Notes under the pieces: generated by a model
What the model was told of the DNA's origin: nothing
The model's database searches: none
The model's input: the letters and a program-made list of their open reading frames with translations, nothing else
Made by a program: the position numbers and the translations under genes
Source of the DNA: Acidobacteriota bacterium
GTDB taxonomy: Bacteria > Acidobacteriota > Terriglobia > UBA7540
Length of the DNA: 6,868 bases
Assembly (NCBI GenBank): GCA_021828225.1
Contig: JAKASH010000152.1
Span: forward strand, 1 to 6,868
Direction: 5' to 3'
In this document: positions 1 to 6,629 of the stretch, in pieces
How the letters are laid out: each line of letters opens with the position of its first letter
Position numbering within the stretch: the stretch's first letter is position 1

Positions 1-33
1 TACCAGGGAGTGTCACCGTGGTAACCCCTTGAT

Positions 34-3000
34 TCAGTAAACCAGCCGGAGTGAAAACTGGATCTGGCGCGACGAACCGGCGGTCTTGCTGATGATCCCA
101 AAACCGCTTCCGCGCAGAATGTTGGAAGGCAGACCGAAGTTGACCAGGTTAAAAACATTGAAGAACTCGGCGCGGAACTGGAGGATACCAAGTTCCCGGT
201 TCGAATGCAGGCCGAAGGGCGTGTCCTTAATCAACGCGACGTCGTAGTCCTGGTATCCGGGACCACGGAAGGTGTTACGGCCAAGGGTTCCAAAGACGCC
301 CTGGTTCGGTCCCGTCCCTCCGGCCACATTGATGGGGATGGAGAAGAATGAGGCATTGTTCGCGGCGCGCCCGAAATAGTCTTCCCGGACCGTGCGGCTG
401 GTTGAAAAGGCAGGCTGGCCGATCTGGTCCGGGCGGTCCGCACCTCCCGCACCTGCGCCGGTTTGCTGGATTCCCGAATACACGGTGAAGGGCGATCCGG
501 TCATCAGGGTTGTGATGTTCAGAAACTGCCATCCCTCCGTAAAGTGTTTCCCCAGGGGCCGCAGAAAGCTCACTCGATCGACCGGAAGCGCCTCGATCAG
601 GCTCAGAGCGAAAACGTGGGTCACGTCAAAATTGGAAGGCCCCTTATCCGCCCCCGGATTCCAGGGATTTTGCGGCAGCGTCTGCAGAATCACACCCGGA
701 CTTCCGTTAACATTGCCGAGAGCTGAACTGGTGTCATCCAGCGACTTGGAATACGTATAGCTGGCCTGGAAGCCCAGTCCGAATCGAGTCGAGTTCTTGC
801 CGACGCTCGCCTGCAAAGCCTGATACGTGGAATGCGATCCGGTCGTCACCAGGTTTAACGGTCCATATCCTCCCACCGCCTGGCCCGCAGCGTTGAATTG
901 AGTGAACCTCGCGTAGTTGGGTGAGGCCCCGCTGTAACCGTTCGCTGGGAAAATGCTGGCGAGATGCACGCCCACGGTAGCGACATAATTCGCGCTGAGC
1001 TTGATCTGGCCGAAATCATGATCGACCCCCGCCGTATAAGTCCCGATATAACCGTTGCGAAAGTCTTTGGCCATACCACCCGTCGAGAGCAGCTGGACCT
1101 GATTCCCGGGCGTAAGCGCCGTCAGGTCACTCTGGAATCTTTGAATGTCAATCGGCGTGTTAGGAGCGACATTCGCCGGGTTGTTGTCCGGAAACAACGG
1201 CTGACCTGCGGGTGTATAGACGGGAGGCAACGTCACCGGGGTTACGGAATTGCTGAATGGCACCGGAACGCCGGGCGCGGCAGTGACAAAAGGCGAAAAC
1301 ATAAAAGGGATATTGCCGGTTAAGTAATTGTCCTGATACAGATTGGGCAGAATGGTCGTGATGGCACCGCCGGCGTGCAGCACCGTACGATTGGTGAGAC
1401 GAAAATCAAGCGCCAGGCGGGGCGCCCATCCATTCCAGTCCGTCGCATAGGGCGGCTGCGGATTCTCCAGAAAAACGATCCTCGCGCCCGGCGCCCAGAA
1501 CGGAACACTGCCGCCATTGGGCCCTACAATTACCGGTGCGGACGTCCGCTTTTCAGGCTCCTTGATGGGACTATAGAAGTCATACCGGAGACCGTAGTTG
1601 ACAGCCAGTCGCGAAGCGGCTTTCCAGCTATCCTGAAAGTAAAAACCGTAGGCTTGCCGGTAGATGCCCGCCTCGTTATACCGGTTTCCACCGGGGGTGA
1701 TGTCTGAAATCGCGTTGACCGTGTAGGAATAAGGTGTTGCGGCCAGCAGGCCGGTAAGCGAATCAGGCAGTGGACCGCCCGGCTGGATGTTGTGCTGGCC
1801 GCTCGCGGAGGTTATCGCCACTGGCGAATACGCCGTTCCTCCGCCAAAAGAGTAGACGCCGTTGGGAGTCAATCCCCAGATGCTGGCGTCGCGGTTGAAG
1901 CGCATTTCGACGCCCCATTTGAAAGTGTGCTTGCCATGGAGATCCACCATGTCCTGCTTGAACTGGTAAAGGTTTCCAATCCATCCGGACACGGAGCCGT
2001 CCGCCGAGTTATAGGGCTCGAAGAGTCCGTCACCAAACATCATGGCCGGTTGCGTGTGATTGACCGACGGAAAGAACGGCGTGGCGCGAATATAGCCAAG
2101 AGTGGTTTCAGAAGTAAGGTGCGGCGACCAGACGCGCGTGTACTTCAAACCGGCATTGCGCTGGTGATCGAAAAAGTTGACAGCAAAAGTCGGGTTAATG
2201 GCCGTCTGGTCAGGATTGGTCAGCGGCCCTGTAATCTGGTTCAAACTGAAGCGCGCATAAAGGGTTGATCTGTCTGAAATCCGATGGTCAATGCGCACGG
2301 AAAACTGGTCCGATCCTGTAAACACTTTCGAAGAAGCCGCGTAGGTGCGGGCGCCGTATGCCCCCTGGGGATCATTCGGCATCGGATAGCCGGAAAGCAC
2401 GGGCTGGATTCTGGGATCGACCGGTACCGTCAGCGTATCGCCCGGAAACGCCGTCGTGTCGAGCCCGTTGCGCTCCGCAGCAGTGGGAACCGGGAACACC
2501 TGTGTTGTTCCCAGCACCTGCCGGAATCCCTGATACTCGCCGAAAAAGAAGGTCCGGTTCCGGCCGTTATAAACTCCCGGGATAACCACGGGTCCGCCTA
2601 CGGTAAATCCGAATTCATTGCGGGTGAACGGGGGAATGCGGCGGGTATCCCCGGCACTCTTGCGGTCAAAGAAGTTTCGCGCGTCGAATGATGCGTTGCG
2701 AACAAACTCGAAGACACTGCCATGCAGATGATTGGTACCCGACTTGGTGATCACGTTCGTGTAGCTGGCCGCACCGTGCCCAATATCCGCGGGCATCACC
2801 CCGGAACTCGACTGCACTTCCTGGATGGCGTCAACGTTAAAATTGGAAAAGGTGGCGCCGCCCATCTCCGGATCGGTCGTGTCAATCCCGTCGATCGCAA
2901 AGACCGTGGCCACGGCGCGCTGCCCGTTCACCGCGAATTGCTGGGTGAAGTTGGCGCTTCCGTTGGTATCCGTCATGGTTCCGGCGGCCAGCAGCAGCAG

Positions 3001-3462
3001 TTTGCTGAAGTCGCGCTCGTTGAGCGGCAGGCTGGAAACTTCCTTGCTGGAAAGATTCTCGCCTCCGCTTGCCCACGGAAGAGCGTCTCCGGCCGTGCTC
3101 ACCACGCGAAGCTGCTGCAGTTTGGGTAAAACCTGTAACCCGGCCGTGAGACTCCTGCTGTCTTTGATAACCACAAGTCTCGCTGCCTTCAAGGTTTCTC
3201 CAGCCTCACTGACGGAAAGTTCGTAGTCCCCCGCGACGATGTGATGAAATGAGAACACACCACGTGCCGAGGTTTCGGCCGTGTAATCAAGCTTTCCTGT
3301 CGGAGAATGCAGTTTGATGGTCGCCCCGCCAACGGGATTTCCCGCGTTGTCGCGAAGCACACCATTCCAGGAAGTCACGGCCAGCCCTCGAGCCGCGAGG
3401 ACGGTCGCACATAGCACACACAAACACCAAATACAAATCAGACGATTGAAATGTTGGAGCAT
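34..3462 (-). CDS. TonB-dependent receptor with N-terminal carboxypeptidase-regulatory-like domain (Oar-like)
   Basis: This is an outer-membrane beta-barrel of the kind that imports a bound ligand using TonB energy; the ligand cannot be told from sequence. With the ATG at 3462 the protein has 1142 residues, normal for this acidobacterial family. Residues 1-28 form a signal peptide (basic start, hydrophobic core, GLA or VLAA cleavage site). Residues about 30-90 are a beta-sandwich regulatory-like domain (DNAGNPVGGATI, GVFSFHHIVAGDYELSV). The plug follows, with SLPLNERDF (144-152), FAVNGQR (176-182), FAIDGID and the family hallmark TKSGTNHLHGSVFEF plus DARNFF (239-265). The barrel carries GFYFQDSW (606-613), VNYGLRYDFYSP (621-632) and AEFFNVFN near 1098-1105, and ends in a tyrosine, as expected for barrel assembly. 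An upstream in-frame TTG at 3504 is open, but it would put 14 polar residues before the signal peptide, so 3462 is preferred. No clear ribosome binding site precedes it. Family assignment is firm; function beyond that is inference. Confidence 0.92.
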   Translation of the reverse strand: MLQHFNRLICIWCLCVLCATVLAARGLAVTSWNGVLRDNAGNPVGGATIKLHSPTGKLDYTAETSARGVFSFHHIVAGDYELSVSEAGETLKAARLVVIKDSRSLTAGLQVLPKLQQLRVVSTAGDALPWASGGENLSSKEVSSLPLNERDFSKLLLLAAGTMTDTNGSANFTQQFAVNGQRAVATVFAIDGIDTTDPEMGGATFSNFNVDAIQEVQSSSGVMPADIGHGAASYTNVITKSGTNHLHGSVFEFVRNASFDARNFFDRKSAGDTRRIPPFTRNEFGFTVGGPVVIPGVYNGRNRTFFFGEYQGFRQVLGTTQVFPVPTAAERNGLDTTAFPGDTLTVPVDPRIQPVLSGYPMPNDPQGAYGARTYAASSKVFTGSDQFSVRIDHRISDRSTLYARFSLNQITGPLTNPDQTAINPTFAVNFFDHQRNAGLKYTRVWSPHLTSETTLGYIRATPFFPSVNHTQPAMMFGDGLFEPYNSADGSVSGWIGNLYQFKQDMVDLHGKHTFKWGVEMRFNRDASIWGLTPNGVYSFGGGTAYSPVAITSASGQHNIQPGGPLPDSLTGLLAATPYSYTVNAISDITPGGNRYNEAGIYRQAYGFYFQDSWKAASRLAVNYGLRYDFYSPIKEPEKRTSAPVIVGPNGGSVPFWAPGARIVFLENPQPPYATDWNGWAPRLALDFRLTNRTVLHAGGAITTILPNLYQDNYLTGNIPFMFSPFVTAAPGVPVPFSNSVTPVTLPPVYTPAGQPLFPDNNPANVAPNTPIDIQRFQSDLTALTPGNQVQLLSTGGMAKDFRNGYIGTYTAGVDHDFGQIKLSANYVATVGVHLASIFPANGYSGASPNYARFTQFNAAGQAVGGYGPLNLVTTGSHSTYQALQASVGKNSTRFGLGFQASYTYSKSLDDTSSALGNVNGSPGVILQTLPQNPWNPGADKGPSNFDVTHVFALSLIEALPVDRVSFLRPLGKHFTEGWQFLNITTLMTGSPFTVYSGIQQTGAGAGGADRPDQIGQPAFSTSRTVREDYFGRAANNASFFSIPINVAGGTGPNQGVFGTLGRNTFRGPGYQDYDVALIKDTPFGLHSNRELGILQFRAEFFNVFNLVNFGLPSNILRGSGFGIISKTAGSSRQIQFSLRLVY

Positions 3463-3471
3463 ATTGCCAGT

Positions 3472-3477
3472 ATTGTA
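3472..3477 (-). promoter_or_regulatory. Possible -10 element of the receptor gene
   Basis: The minus strand reads TACAAT here, ending 9 nt before the ATG at 3462. A start site about seven bases downstream would fall two or three bases before the ATG and give an essentially leaderless message, consistent with the lack of a Shine-Dalgarno sequence. No good -35 hexamer lies 16-18 bp upstream (TGCTCC at 17 bp), so this is only a candidate. Confidence 0.3.
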
Positions 3478-3520
3478 CCCCGGTTCCTCGAATTGGAGCA
3501 CCAAAGGACGGGGAGAGCCT

Positions 3521-3571
3521 GGGCCGATGAACTCCGCCGTCCGTTTATGGGCTGCTGATTTTCATCGGCCC
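3521..3571. repeat. 11-bp perfect inverted repeat with 29-nt spacer
   Basis: GGGCCGATGAA at 3521-3531 is the exact reverse complement of TTCATCGGCCC at 3561-3571. The 29-nt spacer could fold only weakly. Neither strand has a run of T after the stem, so it does not look like an intrinsic terminator. It could be an operator with widely spaced halves, an mRNA structure, or a dispersed repeat; the window alone cannot decide. Confidence 0.6.
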
Positions 3572-3611
3572 CGCCACGCTGCGGGTTTGCTCATAAAGGA
3601 CTGCACATCAA

Positions 3612-3644
3612 AGTGACGCGTCGACTGCAGAAAATGCTGTCACT
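3612..3644 (-). terminator. Weak candidate terminator after the 192-residue protein gene
   Basis: The minus strand has AGTGAC and GTCACT as a 6-bp stem 23 nt after the stop codon at 3668, with a 21-nt loop able to form further small pairings, followed by TTTGAT. The position suits the end of the reductase transcript, but the stem is short and the U-tract poor, so a Rho-dependent end or read-through is as likely. Confidence 0.25.
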
Positions 3645-3667
3645 CTAATGCAATCCTCGACAAAGGT

Positions 3668-4246
3668 TCACGATGTAAGGTTCTGCAGCAGACTCGCTAC
3701 GGTATAAGTATCCGTAGACCTGACTGAAACGGAGAACAGGTTGCGGGGGCTCTCATCGTAGGACAAAGAATATTCGCCTCCCGCAAACAGCTTCTGGAGG
3801 AAAGGCGCCAGCTCAGGCTGGATGGCTTCGCGGGTTGCAGGATTGTTGGGAGCAAGCAGGCGGTCGTTGATGGATATTTCAATCTCCTGGCCGTTAAAGC
3901 GGAATTTCCCGTCCAGGCTCGGGTCCGATTCAAACCGCTCGCAGGCTCTGAGGGCTGCTTCGGTCGCCTGCTTCAAGCGGTCCTGGTTGCTGCCCTCCAG
4001 CGTCGCCTTGCGGTTGTAACGAACCCCGGCACGATTGTTCGTATTGTCCACGCTGTAATTTGCTTCGTGGCCGACCAGGATCACGCCGGGGCCAGCATAA
4101 ACGTGCCGATAGTCGCCCACATCCAGCAACAACTCATCGCACACCTGGTCCTGAATCCAGTTATGGAAAACCGGGACCAGCGGATCGAGGTCGATGTCCT
4201 CGGATTTTCTGAGGAGAAGCTTCACATTAACGTGCTGCAGTCGCAT
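3668..4246 (-). CDS. Conserved protein of unknown function, encoded directly after sulfite reductase
   Basis: The product has 192 residues, with no signal peptide, membrane segment or cofactor motif that I recognise, so it is probably soluble and cytoplasmic. The most distinctive part is residues 42-64, DVGDYRHVY followed by GPGVILVGHEANY, which looks like a conserved core. A charged amphipathic helix covers about 87-106, followed by a strand-rich part with INDRLLAPNN (126-135), a further helix near 139-154 and a final beta segment (YSLSYDESP, LFSVSVRS). It has two cysteines, C36 and C102, not arranged as a metal site. The ATG at 4246 is preceded by AGGA with 10-nt spacing, and the gene begins 14 nt after the reductase stop codon, so the two are almost certainly cotranscribed and share attenuator control. 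A role with the reductase (electron donor contact, siroheme or cluster insertion, regulation) is plausible from position only. I cannot name the family. Confidence 0.85.
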   Translation of the reverse strand: MRLQHVNVKLLLRKSEDIDLDPLVPVFHNWIQDQVCDELLLDVGDYRHVYAGPGVILVGHEANYSVDNTNNRAGVRYNRKATLEGSNQDRLKQATEAALRACERFESDPSLDGKFRFNGQEIEISINDRLLAPNNPATREAIQPELAPFLQKLFAGGEYSLSYDESPRNLFSVSVRSTDTYTVASLLQNLTS

Positions 4247-4256
4247 AGGGCGGTAA

Positions 4257-4260
4257 TCCT
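4257..4260 (-). promoter_or_regulatory. Ribosome binding site of the 192-residue protein gene
   Basis: AGGA on the minus strand lies 10 nt before the ATG at 4246 and directly after the reductase TAA (4263-4261). The short gap supports translational coupling within one message. Confidence 0.6.
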
Positions 4261-6522
4261 TTATCTTGAGCTTGTCACCAGGGCATCAGCCCGGTTGGAG
4301 TAATTGTGCGAAGCCTCGATGAAAAGCCCGGCTTCGTCGATCAGGTAGCGTGCGGAGTCCGTGGTGTAGGGGACGCCGGCCTTCTCGTGCGCGGCAAAAA
4401 GATACTGGGCGAATTTCCCGCCGACGTAAGTGTCGAAAAATTTCTGCGTGTCGTAGAAGCGCTTTCGGAATTCACTGACAATCTGGTCAGGGTTGTCGGA
4501 CACGCGCGCGAATTCAGTCTTGACCAGCGCCTTCGCAGCGCGAAGCATCGATTGATACGCTGTCTTCCCTGCCCGCTCCACTTCACTGTTTTCCCATGCG
4601 ACCTGAGCCTCAAAAAGCTGCCTTTCGGCCGCGGCCAGATCGAAGTCGGTCGACGATATCACTTCTCCCGCGCATTCGCCCACTCCCATATCACCCAGAG
4701 TGTATTCACGCGGATCTCCCCAGTCCCTGAAGAACGAGCGATCCCGCTGGTCTGCCGGTGGCCGCGTGAGGTCTTCCAGAAGTTTCTTGATCTCGGCCTT
4801 GCCAATCCGCTTGACGAACGCGTTGAACGATTCGCCGTTCTGCCGGTCGGCCACATAGCGATCGGTCAGGCGCGTGACGACCTCAGGAATATTCTTGGAC
4901 GGCACCGCCACAACCGGCAGGCCATACGAGCCTGCGTTGTGTCCCCACTCGCCGCCCAGAACAACCTGGAAATGGGGCACCGCGTATCCCGCCATCTTGC
5001 GGCTCACGCCGTAAAAGCCCAGGTCGGCCACATGATGCTGACCGCAACTGTTAAAGCAGCCGCTGATCTTGATGTGCAGATTTTGCACCGCCTTATCCAT
5101 CTGGAAGCTCTTCTCACCGAGCCGCTTTCGCAATTCTGCCGCCAGCCCGCGCGACGATGAAATGCCCAGCTTGCAGGTATCGGTTCCCGGGCAGGAGACA
5201 ATGTCCACAATGCTTCCAGCGCCCGGCGCGCCCAGACCCACAGCCTGAAGCGCTTCGTAGAGCCCAGGCAGATCGTTCTCGCTCACCCAGCGGATCACAA
5301 AGTTCTGCTCCACCGTCGTCCGGACAGTTTCGTTCGTGAAGCGCCGCGCGATGTCAGCCAGAGCCCGCAACTGGTGCGCGGTGATGTCGCCGATAGGCAG
5401 CGTGACCGTAACGACCACATATCCTTGCTGTCTCTGCGGGCGGACATTGGTCCTAGACCAGCGCTGGAAAGCATCTGAGCCGATCTGGTGCAATTTCTCT
5501 GCGGGTTTCAGCGGTTCTTCAATGAATTCATCGGCGCCTTTCACGTATTCAGTCCACCGCGGGTCCGGCTCCAGATTCTTGCGCTCTTCCAATACCAGTT
5601 CCCGGAACTTTTCGATTCCCAGGTCCTGAATCAGAAACTTGAGCCGGGCACGATTGCGGTTCTTCTTTTCCCCGAGCCTTGCAAAGACCCGCGCGATGGC
5701 CTGAGCCAGTGGCAGCAATTCTTCGGGCGGCACAAACGGGTCAAACAGCTTCGCCTGGTAAGGAACAGCGCCAAGCCCGCCACCTACGTACATGGCAAAG
5801 CCGCGCTTTTCCTTACCGTCCTCCGTCCGCTTGGCCGCGACCAGTCCCAGGTCGTGCAGATTGGTGAGCGCGCACGCGTGCTGGGAGCAGCCACTGAAGG
5901 CCGGCTTGAACTTTCTGCCGAAATTCTGGATGTCGGGATGGCCCAGCAGAAACTTTGCCAGCGCCTGCGAGTAGGGCGTCACGTCGAAAGCCTCATCCTG
6001 GCAAACGCCCGCGTAAGGGCAGGTGGTCACATTTCGCACCGAGTTGCCGCAAGCCTCGCGGGTTGTGATGTCTGCAGCCGCCAGGCGGCGCATCATGGCC
6101 GGAGTATCGTCGATGTGAACATAATGGAGCTGAATGTCCTGCCGGGTGGTGACGTGGGCGATTCCGTCGGAATATTCCTCCGCCAAGTCCGCCAGAGTTT
6201 CGAGCTGAGTGGCGTTGAGCCCGCCGCCAGGAATCTTGATCCGCTGCATGCCCGGAGCGTCCCAGAGCGTATTCGGTCCCTTGGTCAGTTCCCGCCTGGG
6301 ATAGGCCATCTTCTGGACCTTCTTCCCGTCATGCCTCTCGCCGTTGTCGTAACGTTGCCCGTATGCGCCCCGCCGCAAGCGCGTTTCCGCAAACACGCGG
6401 TCATCCAGCTTGCCCATTTTCTTGAGACTGATTTCGGCCTCAAAGATATCAATTTCGCGGGCCAAAGCTTCCGGCATCTTTTCAGCGAGATGTTCCTTCC
6501 AAAGCGCGTTCGAAACTTTCAT
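4261..6522 (-). CDS. Ferredoxin-type nitrite/sulfite reductase (probably assimilatory sulfite reductase) with C-terminal helical extension
   Basis: This enzyme reduces sulfite to sulfide (or nitrite to ammonia) with six electrons at a siroheme joined to a [4Fe-4S] cluster, in the cytoplasm. From the ATG at 6522 it has 753 residues. Two pseudo-symmetric halves are visible. The first carries GAYGQRYDNGERHDGKKVQ (52-70), TTRQDIQLHYV (125-135), CGNSVRNVTTCPYAGVC (158-174) and GCSQHACALTNLHDLG (211-226). The second carries TTVEQNFVIRWV (402-413) and the cluster ligands CPGTDTC (C444, C450) and SGCFNSCGQHH (C489, C493), the C-x5-C and C-x3-C pattern of siroheme reductases. Ordinary ferredoxin-dependent enzymes end near residue 560-590. 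Here about 140 further residues (613-753), mostly helical, follow. A GTG at 6552 is in frame, but it lies inside the leader terminator; the ATG at 6522 has a good Shine-Dalgarno site. Substrate choice rests on the cysteine-rich leader upstream. The family is certain, sulfite over nitrite likely. Confidence 0.95.
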   Translation of the reverse strand: MKVSNALWKEHLAEKMPEALAREIDIFEAEISLKKMGKLDDRVFAETRLRRGAYGQRYDNGERHDGKKVQKMAYPRRELTKGPNTLWDAPGMQRIKIPGGGLNATQLETLADLAEEYSDGIAHVTTRQDIQLHYVHIDDTPAMMRRLAAADITTREACGNSVRNVTTCPYAGVCQDEAFDVTPYSQALAKFLLGHPDIQNFGRKFKPAFSGCSQHACALTNLHDLGLVAAKRTEDGKEKRGFAMYVGGGLGAVPYQAKLFDPFVPPEELLPLAQAIARVFARLGEKKNRNRARLKFLIQDLGIEKFRELVLEERKNLEPDPRWTEYVKGADEFIEEPLKPAEKLHQIGSDAFQRWSRTNVRPQRQQGYVVVTVTLPIGDITAHQLRALADIARRFTNETVRTTVEQNFVIRWVSENDLPGLYEALQAVGLGAPGAGSIVDIVSCPGTDTCKLGISSSRGLAAELRKRLGEKSFQMDKAVQNLHIKISGCFNSCGQHHVADLGFYGVSRKMAGYAVPHFQVVLGGEWGHNAGSYGLPVVAVPSKNIPEVVTRLTDRYVADRQNGESFNAFVKRIGKAEIKKLLEDLTRPPADQRDRSFFRDWGDPREYTLGDMGVGECAGEVISSTDFDLAAAERQLFEAQVAWENSEVERAGKTAYQSMLRAAKALVKTEFARVSDNPDQIVSEFRKRFYDTQKFFDTYVGGKFAQYLFAAHEKAGVPYTTDSARYLIDEAGLFIEASHNYSNRADALVTSSR

Positions 6523-6532
6523 AATGGCCTCG

Positions 6533-6536
6533 CTCC
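6533..6536 (-). promoter_or_regulatory. Ribosome binding site that fixes the reductase start at 6522
   Basis: The minus strand reads GGAG, then CGAGGCCATT, then ATG, a 10-nt spacing. The site lies immediately after the T-run of the leader terminator, so only transcripts that read through the terminator carry it. The GTG at 6552 has no such site and lies inside the terminator hairpin. Confidence 0.75.
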
Positions 6537-6580
6537 AAAATAAAAAACCCACCGCCAGCCTTACCTGCGACGGTGGGTTT
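6537..6580 (-). terminator. Intrinsic terminator in the reductase leader (attenuator)
   Basis: On the minus strand AAACCCACCG (6580-6571) and CGGTGGGTTT (6554-6545) form a perfect 10-bp stem around a 16-nt loop. It is followed by a run of ten T interrupted by a single A (TTTTTTATTTT; the stem's last three T overlap the run). This is a textbook Rho-independent terminator for leftward transcription. It lies 15 nt before the reductase ATG and downstream of the only good promoter, so it can only act as an attenuator of the reductase gene. On the plus strand only three T follow the stem, so it is not an obvious terminator for rightward transcription. Confidence 0.88.
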
Positions 6581-6629
6581 GGATTGTACCTGAACTAAAA
6601 AAGCGGTTAGGGCTATCCTCCACACGTCG
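6568..6629 (-). promoter_or_regulatory. Predicted antiterminator pairing
   Basis: The minus-strand segment CGACGTGTGGAGGAT (6629-6615), spanning the last codons of the leader peptide, can pair with 6584-6568: CGACG with CGTCG (6572-6568), GTGG with CCAC (6576-6573), and GGAT with ATCC (6584-6581). That is 13 base pairs with one bulged U and a small internal loop. It uses six of the ten bases in the ascending arm of the terminator, so the two structures exclude one another. The segment lies exactly where a ribosome at the leader stop codon would cover it. Pairing was found by eye; no energy was computed. Confidence 0.65.

Larger units (their letters stand above)
3463..3667. other. Intergenic region upstream of the receptor gene
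   Basis: About 205 nt separate the stop codon of the 192-residue protein gene from the receptor start. The stretch holds an 11-bp perfect inverted repeat (3521-3571), a weaker inverted repeat soon after the upstream stop codon (3612-3644), and a possible -10 next to the receptor ATG. An 8-base direct repeat, TGCTCCAA on the minus strand, occurs at 3500-3493 and again at 3461-3454 across the receptor start. No credible gene is seen on either strand. Its length and content suggest the receptor is a separate transcription unit. Confidence 0.6.

Noticed and set aside
1..33. Small inverted repeat after the receptor stop codon (GTTAC/GTGAC on the minus strand) as a terminator
   Set aside because: The stem is only five pairs including a wobble and no T-run follows within the visible sequence, which is cut by the window edge.
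3463..3504. TTG at 3504 as the start of the receptor
   Set aside because: It adds 14 residues with two glutamates ahead of a complete signal peptide and has no ribosome binding site; the ATG at 3462 gives a normal signal peptide.
4306..5160. Long plus-strand open frame (284 codons) opposite the reductase gene
   Set aside because: It lies wholly antisense to a certain coding region, has no recognisable motif, and is what high-GC codon use produces on the opposite strand.
5488..6543. Plus-strand open frame of 351 codons opposite the N-terminal half of the reductase
   Set aside because: It is antisense to conserved siroheme-domain codons, has no recognisable domain, and ends in the reductase leader; a composition artefact.
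6523..6552. GTG at 6552 as the reductase start, adding ten residues
   Set aside because: It falls inside the terminator hairpin, the added residues come from the T-run, and a proper Shine-Dalgarno site serves the ATG at 6522.
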